Shown piece after piece: positions 34,589 to 45,339 of a stretch of 64,000 nt of DNA. Both the position numbers and the translations under genes were made by a program. Below the pieces are notes generated by a model, which was given only the letters and a program-made list of their open reading frames with translations, was not told the DNA's origin and searched no databases. The stretch comes from Verrucomicrobiota bacterium (GTDB taxonomy: Bacteria; Verrucomicrobiota; Verrucomicrobiia; Opitutales; Opitutaceae), in assembly GCA_023399155.1 (NCBI GenBank), contig JAEWQP010000002.1, forward strand, positions 248,001 through 312,000, in the 5' to 3' direction. Every line of letters begins with the position of its first letter. Position 1 is the first letter of the stretch.

Positions 34589-37500
34589 TTGAACCGCCAC
34601 CTGCACGACTCTGTGAAGAACCTCATTCTCACCGCCGTTTTAGGAGTGATCTGCGGCGCTGCGCTCGTGACCCCTGCTTCCGCTGCCCCTTCCGTGTCGG
34701 CGGAAAAGGACGATGGCATCGATGCGGGCACCCGGAAACGCGCAGGCGACACGATCACCTACACGGTCACGATCAGCAATAGCAGCGGTGAAGAAGTCAC
34801 GGATGCCCTGGGCGTCACGCTCACCGACAACACACCGGCCCATACCGAACTCGTGGCGGGCTCGGTGAAGGTGACCCCCATCGCGTTCGACGATGCCTAC
34901 GACGTGGTTGGCAACACGCGACGCACCGTGGCCGCCTCGAGCGGCGTTCTGGCCAACGATGTCGATCCCGACGAGCTCAACGCATTCGCCAACGGGCATC
35001 TGAGAGTCAAGGCCGACAGTGTTGCGCGTATCAGCGGAACCACCACGGGCACCTTCGTCCTCGCCGTCGATGGCAGCTTCAACTACACGCCTGAGGTCGG
35101 CGTGGCCTCGGGCACGGAACGCTTCAGCTACATCGTCCTGGATGCCGACGATCAGGAGAGCGTGTCGGTGGGGTATGTCGATCTCACGATTTCAGGCCGC
35201 GTCTGGTATGTGCGGAACGGCGGTACGGGAGACGGCCGCAGCGATACTCCGCTGGGCAGCCCGGTGACGGCCTCCGTCCAAGCCACGGAGGCGACAGACA
35301 TCATCTATGTGCTCTACGATTCGGGCACGTTGAACGGCGCTTTTGCGTTGGACAGCGGGCAGCAGTTGCTCGGCGAAGGCGTCGCCCTCGAGGTGAATGG
35401 GTTACCCATCTTCCCGGCTGGTTCGGTGCCGACGATTGCCAACAATGCCGGTGCGGCTGTGACGCTCGGTGCAAACAACACCCTGCGCGGATTTCACATC
35501 GGCAATAGCACCGGCCCTGCGGTGGTCGGTACAGATGTCGGCGCGCTGACCATCAACTCCCTGTCCGTGAACACCACCGGCGCCGGGTTGGATCTTTCCG
35601 GTGAATTGAACCCGGTGGTGAGCATCGCACTCACCGGGCTGACCTCTGCGGGAGGAAGCAAGAACGTGAACCTCGTCGGATTGGGTGGGACGATCACCCT
35701 GGGAACAGGATCACTGACCGGGGCGTTAGAAAACGCATTCGAGGTGAGCGGAGGCACCGCCAGCATCGCCTACAGCGGTACGATCTCCAACACCCGGGCG
35801 CATGCAGTAAGTGTCAGCGGCAAGTCGGGCGGAGGCGTCACCCTGTCCGGCGCGATTACGAACAACTCCAGCGGCCGCGGGATCAACCTGGTGAGCAATC
35901 CGGGCACGACCATCGCGTTCTCCGGCCCGCTCACCCTGAACACGGGCGCGAATACGGCCTTCAACGCGACGGGCGGTGGCACGATCACGGCGACCGCGAG
36001 CGGCAGCACGATCACGACCTCAGCCGGCACCGCGGTGAATATCGTCGACACCATCATTGGCGTCGGGGGCGTGACGCTGCAGACCGTAAACAGCAACGGC
36101 GGATACGCGGGCATCGTCCTCGACAACACGGGCACCTCGGGAGGCACCTTTGCCATCACGGGCGTCGACTCAAACTACGGCAGCGGCGGCACCATCACCA
36201 ACAAATCGGGCGATGCGATCTATCTCCACACGACCCGCAACGTGACGCTCCGCTGCATGACGGTGTCCAACAGCGGAGGAAGCCACATCGATGCGACCGG
36301 TGTGGTGGGGCTGACGCTCAATCGCGTGAACACCGATAACTCGGTGGACCATGGCATCAAGGGCTCGAGTATCACCGATCTGGTTATTCTCAACGGCACC
36401 TTCGATCGCGGCGGCGCAGCGAACCCGTCGGCCAACTTCGACGGTATCCACATCACCAATCTGCTCGGCACCTCGTCGATCCACGGGGCGCGGTTTGCCC
36501 GGTCGAACACGCGCCAGGTCTACGTCGTCAACAACACCGCCATCCAGTACAACGGCAACCCGGATACGCTCACAGTCACCGCTACGGCTTGGGACAACCA
36601 CACCGGCCCCTTCGCAGGTGATCATCTCTCCATCCTGGCGGACTCGGGCGCGAATTTCCGGCTGGTGGTTAAGGGCGACTTCGGAAGCAACATCATCGAC
36701 GGCGGTGGCGTCGGCGTCCAAGCCGCGGCGGGCGGGACAAATGGGAAATTGGACCTGTCGGTCTCCCAGTTGAGGACCACCAACAACACAGCGGGGGTCG
36801 TCGTGGGACAGTCCGGTGAAGGAGTCGTTACCTACAATATCGCCAATAACTCTGGGGCGGACGGGTTCTCGGGCACCGGAAGTGTTGCCATTGCGGTCAT
36901 CCAGACCGGGGCGGGCTCGTGCCGCGGGACCATCTCGAACAACTCGATCGCGCACACCGCCGGTCCGACGACGAATGCGCTGCAGGTGATCGTGGAGGGC
37001 GGCGGCACCGGCACCGCTGTGATCTCCAACAACATTGTCACCGGGAATTTCCAGCGCGGAATCCACGCCCAGGCGCGGGCGGGATCGGGTGTCCTGAATC
37101 TCACCGTGAGCGGCAACAGACTCGACGGAACGGATAACACAGGCCAGGGCCTGCAGGTGGTGAGTATCGAGTCGGGCGGTAGTGCAATTACCAGTACAAA
37201 CACCATCCGGCTCAATCTTTCCGGCAATACGGCGAACGGAGGCTCGTACCTGGCAGGCTATCGGCTGGTCAACCGGGCTTTGTGCACGTTCCAACTCCAG
37301 AACTTCACCGGAAACGGTTTGTCGACCACCGACGTCGAGGACTGGGTCACGACGATCAAGGAGAACTCGTCGAATGTTTCGCTGAAGAAGGTTTCAGTCG
37401 TTGCGTCTGCGCCATTCAGTGCCACCGCCGGATCCGTGCCCGTACCGCTGATGTATGTGCCGGGCGGCGTGGAGCCCGTCATGGCGGCCCCGCGGGTGAT

Positions 37501-40500
37501 CGTGAAGACCAGTCGCGAGCCTGAGGCGGTGGAGTCCCCGGCACCCGCCCGCTCCGAGGCAGGCGTCGATGCGCTGAGTGTTCAAGCCCGACCCGCGGTG
37601 CTGACCCAGTCGGGACTCGATTTCGCTGTCGCCGCGGCGCTCTCCCGGTGGGAGGCGGCCGGATTGCGGCCTGAACAGCTCGCCGTCCTTCGCTCATTGC
37701 GATTCGAGGTCGCCGATCTCCCGGGCTGGTATCTCGGTGAAGCCGCCGGCATCCGCATTCGTCTCGATGCCGACGCGGGCGGCAATGGCTGGTTTGCCGA
37801 CGCGTCCGAAGGCAGTGACGCGCATTTTGCAAACGTTGTGTCGGTCTCGCGTCACTACACCGATCCGGTCGGCGCTCCCGCAGGGTGCGTGGACCTTCTC
37901 ACCGCGATCATGCACGAAATGGGGCATGCCCTCGGACTCGACGACACCTACCTTCCCCGCGACCGGGACGACCTGATGTTCGGTCATCTCAGCACGGGCG
38001 AGCGGCGGTTCCCGGTGGCGGGGCAGGCGGATCGCGCCACGTCTTTCAGCACCGACGTCATTCGCTTTCTCTCCGCTCCACTCAGCCTTGGGACGCTGCC
38101 TCCGGGAAAATCGGTTCGCGTCACGTACGCCGTCACCATTAACGCGGCCGTACCGACGATCAGCGGCCAGGGCACGGTTTCCGGCTCCGGCTTCAGCGTC
38201 CTCACCGACGATCCCGAAGGCGCGGGTGAGACGGATCCCACGGTCACGAGAGTCCACGTGCCTCCGACTCTCGCCAACGTTGCGCCAAGCGTGGTCGAGG
38301 ACGGCGTTCTCACCTTCTCGGCTGCACTCTTCGACGCAGGCTTCAGCGACGGCAACGGAGACACGCTCCACTCGGTGAGCATCGAGTCATTGCCGGCGAA
38401 CGGCCAGCTCCGGCTCAATGGCAGCGCATTCACCGTGCCGCAGACCATCGCGCGGGGCAGCATCCCATCCCTGACTTTCGTGCCCGGCTCTGACTACTTC
38501 GGTTCGTCAGGGTTCATGTGGAGTGCGACCGACAGCTCCGTTGCCGGCCTCTCCGCGGTTGAACCTGCGGCGGTGAACCTCACGGTCGTCCCGGTCGCCG
38601 ATGCGCCGGTGATCGCTGCCGCTACGGTCGCCGAGGATACGCAGTCATCCGCCGGTCTCGTCATCACCCGCAACGTGGTGGACGGCGCGGAAGTGACCCA
38701 TTTCAAGATCACAAATAGCGTCAATGGGATCGTATTCCTGAACGACGGTACCACCGCGGTCGCGGACTCCAGCTTCATCACGATCGCCCAAGCCGAGGCG
38801 GGTTTGAGATTCACGCCAGCACGGGATCTGAATACGCCCGCGGGCGACACGTTCTCGTTCGACGTTCAGGCAGCCACCAGTTCCGCCGGCGCCGGACTGA
38901 GCAGCATTACGACGGTGGGTGTCACGGTCACGGAGGTGAACGATGCGCCCACGGCGACGGACGACACGTTGAGCGCGGTCGATGAAGGGTCGGGTCCGAG
39001 ATCGATCAGCTCCGCCAGCCTTCTCGCCAATGATCTCGCCGGTCCGGCGAACGAGAGCGGCCAGACCGTGACGGTCACCGCCGTGAGCGATCCGGTCGGC
39101 GGCACGGTTGAGATCGTCGGCGCCGACGTGATCTTCACGCTTGCTTCCGAATTTAACGGGACGGCCGGATTCGACTACACAATCACGGATAACGGCACAT
39201 CGGACGGTTCGCCCGATCCGCTTAGCGCGGTCGGCCATGTCAGCTTCCCCGTCACTGCGCTCAATGGTCCTCCCGTCCTGGTCGGTGCGATCAACGCCGC
39301 CGGCTGGAGGGAAGGCGACACCACCGTGGGTGCTGGGTTCGCAGGAGACCCGGTCTTCCTGTTTAGCGAAGCCGTGGTCAGCGATGACGCGACGGGTTTG
39401 ACCGGCGCTGCACTCACGGTGGCATTCGATGCCTATGAGCCGGGCGATCTTCTCTCGCTGCCGCCGTCCACGGCCTTAGGCGCCGACACGCTGACCTACG
39501 ACTCCGGCACCTCGGAGATTCGATTCAATGGCACATGGATCGCGAGCGCCTCCGGCGGCTTCGGCTCCGCTCTGGTTATCACCTTCCGATCGGGTGCAGT
39601 GATTGCCCATGCGAATGCCATTCTGGGGACCATCGTGTATAACTACTATGGTGACGATAACCCCACCGCCTTCGGCAGCCACACCAGTCGCAACGTCACG
39701 GTGACGCTGGACGACGGTGGCAACACCGGAGCGGGTGGGGCACAGACCAGCAGCGCGCTGACCGGCACGCTCACCATCACGGCGGTCAACGATGCTCCGG
39801 CCATCGCTGCGACCAACGACAGCGCAATCGAGGATGTCGACGCGGCTCTCGACACATTCGTGTTCTCCGACCCCGACGCCGCCCCGGGGAGCAGCTTGAT
39901 GACGGCCACGGTCTCCGTCGGATCAGGCACGCTCACGGCAACATCAAGCGGAGTCGTTACGGTGGTTTCGGGCAGTGGCACGGGCACGTTGACGCTGAGC
40001 GGAACGCTCAACGCGCTGAACGGCTATGTCGCCGCAAGTCGCATCCAGTTCAAGACCGCGCCGAACAGCGATCAGAACGTGTCAGCGACGGTGACCATCG
40101 ACGACGGCGGAGCCACCGGTCGGGAGCCGGCAACCGGGGCGACGGGCACCGCCACCAGCGAAGCCGCCTCCCGGACGATCACCATCGTGGTGACACCGGT
40201 GAATGATTCGCCGACGACGAATCCAGTGTGTGGATATGTTAATACCGGCGTTGCGGTCCCGGTGGGAGGCCTGGAGACGATCGCGGACACGATGTTGCAC
40301 GAGGGTGATCCGGATGACAGCGGTACGGGAATCACGTATACCATCACAACGGCGCCAAGCTACGGCACGCTGTTCATCGATGCCAACGCCAACGGGATCG
40401 TGGACGGAGGCGAAGCGCTCGCGAGCGCTGATACGTTCACCCAGAACGACATCGACGAATCGCGAATCAGGTACCTGCACGGTGGCGGCGCTGGGAGCCA

Positions 40501-43500
40501 GGACAGCGTCAGATTCTCAGTGGCCGACGGCGGCGAAGACGGCAGCGTCGCGCTGACGGGCCTGACCTTCATCATCACGATCGCCGAGGCTCCGGTCCTA
40601 TCGACGGGCGGCGGAAGCGCGCGCATCTATGTGGAAGACGGCCCCGCGGTGGAGATCGGCGGTGGCATCACCATTACGGATGGCGACAGCATCACGCTGG
40701 GCGGCGCGACGATCACGATCACCGACTTTCTCACGGGTGACCTGCTCGGATTCACCAATCAGAACGGGATCGCGGGCAGCTACAACGCCGCCACCGGCGT
40801 GCTCGCACTGTCGGGCACCGCGACGCGCGCACAGTATCAGGCGGCATTGCGCACGGTCGTCTACAGCAGCACGAATCCAAACCCCGCCACCGGCATCGGC
40901 AATAGCGACCGGATCATCCGGTTCACGGTCACCGATGACACCGGGTTGACGAGCCTGGGTGTGAACATCACGGTCCTTGTTCAGAACACCAACGACGCAC
41001 CTGTGCTCGACGCCAGCCTTTCGCTCGCGTTGGCCGACATCCTGGAAGATCTGGCCGCGCCGACCCTCGGACGCACGGCGGGCAGCACGCTCGTTTCGGC
41101 CCTTCTCGGCGGCGTCTCCGATCCGGATGTCGGCGCCCTGCAGGGCGTGGCGATCATCGGCACGACCACACAGGGCACACTCTGGTACTCGATCGACAAC
41201 GGCGGCACCTGGAGCCAGGCGCCGGCAGTGACCGCCGCGTCGGCGCTGCTGTTGCAGAGCGATGCCCGGGTTTACCTCCAGCCTGCTCCGAACGTCAACG
41301 GCCTGATCGCCGACGTGCTCACGTTCAAGGCATGGGACCGCACCAGCGGTGCGAATGGAGGTACCGCCGACGTCACTACCAGCGGGGGCGCAACCGCATT
41401 TTCCTCCGTCGCTGACGCCGTGGCCGTCGTGATCGTGGGTATCAACGATGCGCCGACGCTGGCTGGCGGACCGTTCGTGCTTGCCGCCACCGATGAGGAT
41501 ACCACCTCCAGTGGCACACGGGTCTCCGCGATTCTCGCCGGCCTCACCTATGTCGATGTCGACTCCGGGGCGTTGTCGGGGATCGCGATCACCGCCTTCG
41601 TAGGCAACGGCACCTGGCAGTATTCGACCGACGGTGTGAATTGGAATGGCGTTGGCTCTGTCCTGCCCGATGCATCGCTGTTACTCTCGAGTGCGACGCA
41701 GGTGCGCTACGTGCCCGATGGCATTGGCGCTGAAGACGCGCGGCTCACGTTCCGGGCGTGGGACCAGACCAGCGGTACCGCTTCCGACAACACCACCCGG
41801 CGGACGGCCGATGTCACAACCAATGGCGGCACGACCGCCTTCTCCACTGGCATCGCCGAGGCGCGGATAGTGATCGCCGGCATCAACGACGCGCCCGTGC
41901 TCACGCCGATTTTGCCTTCTCTCACAGATATCACCGAGGATGACACCGCCAATGTCGGCCAGACGGTGGCGAGTTTCCGAAGTGGGAGCGTGTCGGATGT
42001 GGACAACGTCGTCGGTGGAATTGCCATCACGTCGACCATGTCGGGCAATGGAACATGGCAGTTCTCGCTCGATGGCGGCGGCAGTTGGTCCGCCATGGGC
42101 GCGGTCACGAATGCCAGCGCACTCGTGCTGCGTGCCGGCGATTTGATCCGCTTCGTTCCCGATGGACTGAACGGGACCGTGGGGAGCATCACGTACCGTG
42201 CGTGCGACCACACTGGAGTGGCATTCAACAAGCACGGTGCCAGGATCGATGCGAGTATCGCCGGCGAAACCACACCGCTGTCGAGCGCCACCGACACTGC
42301 GACGATCGCAGTCACGAGCGTCAACGATGCGCCCACCGGCGCAGACCGGACCATCACGACCAGCGAGGGCGGCGCCTGCACGTTTGCCGCGTCCGACTTC
42401 GGGTTCTTGGACGTGGATACGGGCGACGCGCTCAGCGCGGTGCGCATCGATACGCTGCCCGGCGCCGGTGCACTCACGCTCTCCGGAGCACCGGTCGCGG
42501 TGGGACAGATCGTGGATGCGCCCAGTCTTGGCGCTCTCGTCTTCACGTCCGCGCCCGATGCGATCGGCGCGGGCTACGCCAGCTTCACGTTCTCCGTCCG
42601 CGATCAAAGCAGCGCCTATGCGCTCGCCCCGAGCACGATCACGCTGAATGTCCCCGCAAAAGAAGCGACGATTACGCTGGGAGGATTGGCACACACGTAT
42701 GACGGGACACAGAAATCTGCGACAGCCACGACGATGCCTGTCGGTCTCGCCGTGAAGTTCACCTACGACGGCGACACGACGGCGCCGACAGACGCCGGCG
42801 AGTACGCGGTCGTTGCGACGATCGATGAGGACGACTATACCGGACAGGCGGGCGGCACGCTCACCATCGCGAAAGCCGGGCAGACGATTGCGTTCGTTGC
42901 GGTCGGCAGCGTGCAACCACGAGATAGTATCGGTCTTTCCGCGACGGCGAGCAGTGGGTTGCCCGTCACATTCAGTGTCATCCGTGGTCCCGCGACTGTT
43001 TCGGGCGGAACCCTCGCGGTCACCGGTGGCGGAGAGATCGTCGTCCGAGCGTCCCAGCCCGGCGGCCCGAACCATCTCGCCGCGACGGATGTCGACCAGA
43101 CGATCGCGTCAACGAAGCTCGCGCAGACGATCACGTTCGGCGAACTTGCGGATAGGCCTGCGAGCGATGGTCCGGTCGCGCTCAACGCGACGGCGAGCAG
43201 CGGATTGCCCGTGGTGTTCACGATTGTCGAAGGACCGGCGACGATCGTCGGCACCACGCTGACGCCGACCGGCAATCCCGGCACGGTGATCGTGCGTGCC
43301 TCGCAGCCGGGCGACGCTGTCTACGCCGCGGCGGCGGATGTGCTGCGCAGTTTTGAGGTCGAAGCGGAGGGCCTGCGCGTGTTCTTTGGGGAACTTGTTT
43401 CCGGGGCGGAAAAGGCGGGCGGCGCGAGTCCTCAGCAACCGCTCGCGCGATCGATCACCAAGGTTGGCGACGTTGCCGCCGTGCTCTCCGCCGATCGCAC

Positions 43501-44875
43501 CACGGGATCGCTCATGTTCGTCGCACCGGATATCGGGATCGACGAGTTGGCTCCATTCACGCTCGCGGCCGACGGTTCTTTTGTTGCAAGCGTCACCCAG
43601 AAGGCCGGTCAGAACGCGCCCGCGGAGCGCAGGTTCGTGGTGCGCGGCCAGATCGTGGCCGGTGTGCTCTCGGGTTTGATCGAGAATACCGACCATACCT
43701 TCCGCCTGGAACTGGAGGCCCGCGACGGGCCGTCCGCAGCCAGCGCCGGGCTGTATAGCTCCATCGTGTTGGGTACCGGCAGCGGACAAATCCATACCAT
43801 CGTCGGCACGGACAACCGTGTCCTCATCCTGATCCTGACGCCGGCATTCACGGGCGGAGGGATGACCACGTTGAATGCATCGGGTGCCTTCGTCCTGGCG
43901 CTTCAGACGGAGACCGCCAGCGGAGGCATCAGCGGTCGACTCGATCCTGTCGGGGCGACGCTCCACGGCTCGATCGTGTTCGAAGGACAGGCCCCGGCGT
44001 CGTTCCGCGGGGTGCAGGATGGCGTCGCTCGGACGGATCGCCTGATCAATCTTTCCGCGCGCGGACGTGTGGGCGAGGGCGAGAACCTTCTTGTATCCGG
44101 ATTTGTGATCCAAGGAACACAACCGCTGCCCGTGCTGGTGCGCGCCGTCGGCCCAGGCCTGACGGATCTGGGTGTCGCCCAGGCACTGCCGAATCCACAG
44201 ATCCACCTCTACCGGAAGAACAGCGTCATCGCGGAGAACGACGACTGGTCCCTGGGGCAGGATCCGGCTGAAGTGGCTCGGGCGATGGCGCGCACCGGGG
44301 CGCTCGGGATCGGCGAGGGCAGCGCCGATGCGGCGCTTCTGGTCACGCTCGACCCCGGAATCTACACGGTGCACGTGACGGCCGCCGCCAACTCACCGCA
44401 AGGTGTGGCGCTCGCTGAAGTCTACGACGCCAGCGACTCGCCGGATCCCGTCGCCAATCGGCTGATCAACATCTCGTCTCGGGCCGAGGTGGGCACCGGG
44501 GACAACATCCTCATCGGTGGCTTTGTGGTCTTCGGCAACGCCGCGAAGCGCGTCCTTATTCGCGGAGTCGGGCCCTCGTTGTCGGCCCAGGGCATTCTCG
44601 TCCCGGTGGCTGATCCGGTGATCCATGTGTATCAGGGGCACACTGTGGTCGCGCACAACGACGATTGGGATGACGACCCGATCGCGGCCACGGAGAACGC
44701 CGCCGCGGCCCGGGTCACGGGTGCCTTTGCCCTTCCTGTCGGCAGCTCCGATGCCGCCATGATCCTCACTCTCGCGCCGGGCGTCTACACCGTGCATGTG
44801 ACCGCCAAGCCCGGGACCGCCGCCGGGGTCGGCCTGGTCGAGATCTACGAAATACCGAATGAAAGCTCCCGCTGA
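34589..44875 (+). CDS. Giant secreted multidomain protein with beta-helix, metalloprotease-like motif and cadherin-like repeats
   Basis: A 3428-residue secreted protein. Translation probably begins at TTG 34589 or GTG 34613; no ATG fits. Signal peptide: residues 1-32. Order: DUF11-like domain (33-95); cadherin-like domain (95-205); right-handed beta-helix rich in GGTITATASGS-type repeats (about 210-960); a matrixin-like segment with the zinc motif HEMGHALGLDD at residues 1109-1119; cadherin-like/Ig-like repeats marked by NDAP (about 1180-2680); an MBG-type repeat (about 2692-2770); two SSGLPV.F repeats (to about 2930); and two C-terminal repeats of about 130 residues (RLINLSARGRVGEGENLLVS and NRLINISSRAEVGTGDNILI, each with NDDW). 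No sortase, PEP-CTERM or autotransporter sorting signal is seen. Likely an adhesin or surface/matrix protein; whether the protease motif is active is unknown. A Tat-exported DUF6916-like gene follows after 46 bp. Confidence 0.9.
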   Translation: MNRHLHDSVKNLILTAVLGVICGAALVTPASAAPSVSAEKDDGIDAGTRKRAGDTITYTVTISNSSGEEVTDALGVTLTDNTPAHTELVAGSVKVTPIAFDDAYDVVGNTRRTVAASSGVLANDVDPDELNAFANGHLRVKADSVARISGTTTGTFVLAVDGSFNYTPEVGVASGTERFSYIVLDADDQESVSVGYVDLTISGRVWYVRNGGTGDGRSDTPLGSPVTASVQATEATDIIYVLYDSGTLNGAFALDSGQQLLGEGVALEVNGLPIFPAGSVPTIANNAGAAVTLGANNTLRGFHIGNSTGPAVVGTDVGALTINSLSVNTTGAGLDLSGELNPVVSIALTGLTSAGGSKNVNLVGLGGTITLGTGSLTGALENAFEVSGGTASIAYSGTISNTRAHAVSVSGKSGGGVTLSGAITNNSSGRGINLVSNPGTTIAFSGPLTLNTGANTAFNATGGGTITATASGSTITTSAGTAVNIVDTIIGVGGVTLQTVNSNGGYAGIVLDNTGTSGGTFAITGVDSNYGSGGTITNKSGDAIYLHTTRNVTLRCMTVSNSGGSHIDATGVVGLTLNRVNTDNSVDHGIKGSSITDLVILNGTFDRGGAANPSANFDGIHITNLLGTSSIHGARFARSNTRQVYVVNNTAIQYNGNPDTLTVTATAWDNHTGPFAGDHLSILADSGANFRLVVKGDFGSNIIDGGGVGVQAAAGGTNGKLDLSVSQLRTTNNTAGVVVGQSGEGVVTYNIANNSGADGFSGTGSVAIAVIQTGAGSCRGTISNNSIAHTAGPTTNALQVIVEGGGTGTAVISNNIVTGNFQRGIHAQARAGSGVLNLTVSGNRLDGTDNTGQGLQVVSIESGGSAITSTNTIRLNLSGNTANGGSYLAGYRLVNRALCTFQLQNFTGNGLSTTDVEDWVTTIKENSSNVSLKKVSVVASAPFSATAGSVPVPLMYVPGGVEPVMAAPRVIVKTSREPEAVESPAPARSEAGVDALSVQARPAVLTQSGLDFAVAAALSRWEAAGLRPEQLAVLRSLRFEVADLPGWYLGEAAGIRIRLDADAGGNGWFADASEGSDAHFANVVSVSRHYTDPVGAPAGCVDLLTAIMHEMGHALGLDDTYLPRDRDDLMFGHLSTGERRFPVAGQADRATSFSTDVIRFLSAPLSLGTLPPGKSVRVTYAVTINAAVPTISGQGTVSGSGFSVLTDDPEGAGETDPTVTRVHVPPTLANVAPSVVEDGVLTFSAALFDAGFSDGNGDTLHSVSIESLPANGQLRLNGSAFTVPQTIARGSIPSLTFVPGSDYFGSSGFMWSATDSSVAGLSAVEPAAVNLTVVPVADAPVIAAATVAEDTQSSAGLVITRNVVDGAEVTHFKITNSVNGIVFLNDGTTAVADSSFITIAQAEAGLRFTPARDLNTPAGDTFSFDVQAATSSAGAGLSSITTVGVTVTEVNDAPTATDDTLSAVDEGSGPRSISSASLLANDLAGPANESGQTVTVTAVSDPVGGTVEIVGADVIFTLASEFNGTAGFDYTITDNGTSDGSPDPLSAVGHVSFPVTALNGPPVLVGAINAAGWREGDTTVGAGFAGDPVFLFSEAVVSDDATGLTGAALTVAFDAYEPGDLLSLPPSTALGADTLTYDSGTSEIRFNGTWIASASGGFGSALVITFRSGAVIAHANAILGTIVYNYYGDDNPTAFGSHTSRNVTVTLDDGGNTGAGGAQTSSALTGTLTITAVNDAPAIAATNDSAIEDVDAALDTFVFSDPDAAPGSSLMTATVSVGSGTLTATSSGVVTVVSGSGTGTLTLSGTLNALNGYVAASRIQFKTAPNSDQNVSATVTIDDGGATGREPATGATGTATSEAASRTITIVVTPVNDSPTTNPVCGYVNTGVAVPVGGLETIADTMLHEGDPDDSGTGITYTITTAPSYGTLFIDANANGIVDGGEALASADTFTQNDIDESRIRYLHGGGAGSQDSVRFSVADGGEDGSVALTGLTFIITIAEAPVLSTGGGSARIYVEDGPAVEIGGGITITDGDSITLGGATITITDFLTGDLLGFTNQNGIAGSYNAATGVLALSGTATRAQYQAALRTVVYSSTNPNPATGIGNSDRIIRFTVTDDTGLTSLGVNITVLVQNTNDAPVLDASLSLALADILEDLAAPTLGRTAGSTLVSALLGGVSDPDVGALQGVAIIGTTTQGTLWYSIDNGGTWSQAPAVTAASALLLQSDARVYLQPAPNVNGLIADVLTFKAWDRTSGANGGTADVTTSGGATAFSSVADAVAVVIVGINDAPTLAGGPFVLAATDEDTTSSGTRVSAILAGLTYVDVDSGALSGIAITAFVGNGTWQYSTDGVNWNGVGSVLPDASLLLSSATQVRYVPDGIGAEDARLTFRAWDQTSGTASDNTTRRTADVTTNGGTTAFSTGIAEARIVIAGINDAPVLTPILPSLTDITEDDTANVGQTVASFRSGSVSDVDNVVGGIAITSTMSGNGTWQFSLDGGGSWSAMGAVTNASALVLRAGDLIRFVPDGLNGTVGSITYRACDHTGVAFNKHGARIDASIAGETTPLSSATDTATIAVTSVNDAPTGADRTITTSEGGACTFAASDFGFLDVDTGDALSAVRIDTLPGAGALTLSGAPVAVGQIVDAPSLGALVFTSAPDAIGAGYASFTFSVRDQSSAYALAPSTITLNVPAKEATITLGGLAHTYDGTQKSATATTMPVGLAVKFTYDGDTTAPTDAGEYAVVATIDEDDYTGQAGGTLTIAKAGQTIAFVAVGSVQPRDSIGLSATASSGLPVTFSVIRGPATVSGGTLAVTGGGEIVVRASQPGGPNHLAATDVDQTIASTKLAQTITFGELADRPASDGPVALNATASSGLPVVFTIVEGPATIVGTTLTPTGNPGTVIVRASQPGDAVYAAAADVLRSFEVEAEGLRVFFGELVSGAEKAGGASPQQPLARSITKVGDVAAVLSADRTTGSLMFVAPDIGIDELAPFTLAADGSFVASVTQKAGQNAPAERRFVVRGQIVAGVLSGLIENTDHTFRLELEARDGPSAASAGLYSSIVLGTGSGQIHTIVGTDNRVLILILTPAFTGGGMTTLNASGAFVLALQTETASGGISGRLDPVGATLHGSIVFEGQAPASFRGVQDGVARTDRLINLSARGRVGEGENLLVSGFVIQGTQPLPVLVRAVGPGLTDLGVAQALPNPQIHLYRKNSVIAENDDWSLGQDPAEVARAMARTGALGIGEGSADAALLVTLDPGIYTVHVTAAANSPQGVALAEVYDASDSPDPVANRLINISSRAEVGTGDNILIGGFVVFGNAAKRVLIRGVGPSLSAQGILVPVADPVIHVYQGHTVVAHNDDWDDDPIAATENAAAARVTGAFALPVGSSDAAMILTLAPGVYTVHVTAKPGTAAGVGLVEIYEIPNESSR

Positions 44876-44921
44876 ATCTCCAGACATGGTCGGTGACCGC
44901 GTGCATAGGCCGACGATAACG

Positions 44922-45338
44922 ATGCCCGATCGCCGCGCGTTCATCCGCGGGCTCGTGCTGGCCTCGGGCGCCACGGCGCTCCTCCACAACAAGGCCCTGG
45001 CTGCATTCTCATCGCTGCTCGGGAACACGCCGGACGCTCCTGTCGGTTCGCTCAGTGGGGCGACTTTTGCGCGGCTGCGCGGTGCGACCTTCCTCGTGCG
45101 TGGCCCCGCGGCGGCTCCACAACCGGTCGTTCTTTCCGAGGTGACGGAGTATCCGCGCGGTCCCGACATCGAGAACTTCTCGCTGCGGTTCACGGGTGCC
45201 GCGGAGAAGGCGTTTGCCCAGGGCATCCAGCGCTTTGAACACCCGGAACTCGGAGGCTTTGAGGCGTTTGTCGTCGCGCATCCGATCGATGCGACGACCT
45301 TCGGCTACGAAGCGGTGTTCAACCGGCTCGTCGGGTGA
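44922..45338 (+). CDS. Tat-exported DUF6916-like small protein
   Basis: A 138-residue protein starting MPDRRAFIRGLVLASGATAL, a twin-arginine signal with an Ala-rich h-region and cleavage near LAAF. The mature part contains FARLRGATFLVRGPAAAPQP and ENFSLRFTGAAEKAFAQGIQ, then FEHPELGGFEAFVVAHPID. The F.L.F.G......QG...FEHP.LG....F..P pattern is the same as in the protein encoded at 47561-47878, and matches the DUF6916 type that accompanies tail-collar proteins. It begins 46 bp after the giant gene and ends one base before the stop of the convergent GNAT gene. In-frame starts from 44859 would overlap the giant gene and destroy the signal peptide. Function unknown. Confidence 0.82.
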   Translation: MPDRRAFIRGLVLASGATALLHNKALAAFSSLLGNTPDAPVGSLSGATFARLRGATFLVRGPAAAPQPVVLSEVTEYPRGPDIENFSLRFTGAAEKAFAQGIQRFEHPELGGFEAFVVAHPIDATTFGYEAVFNRLVG

Positions 45339-45339
45339 A

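Noticed and set aside
41681..43075. Long minus-strand frames inside the giant gene
   Set aside because: Antisense to cadherin-like repeats; composition is Arg-rich and repeat-derived.
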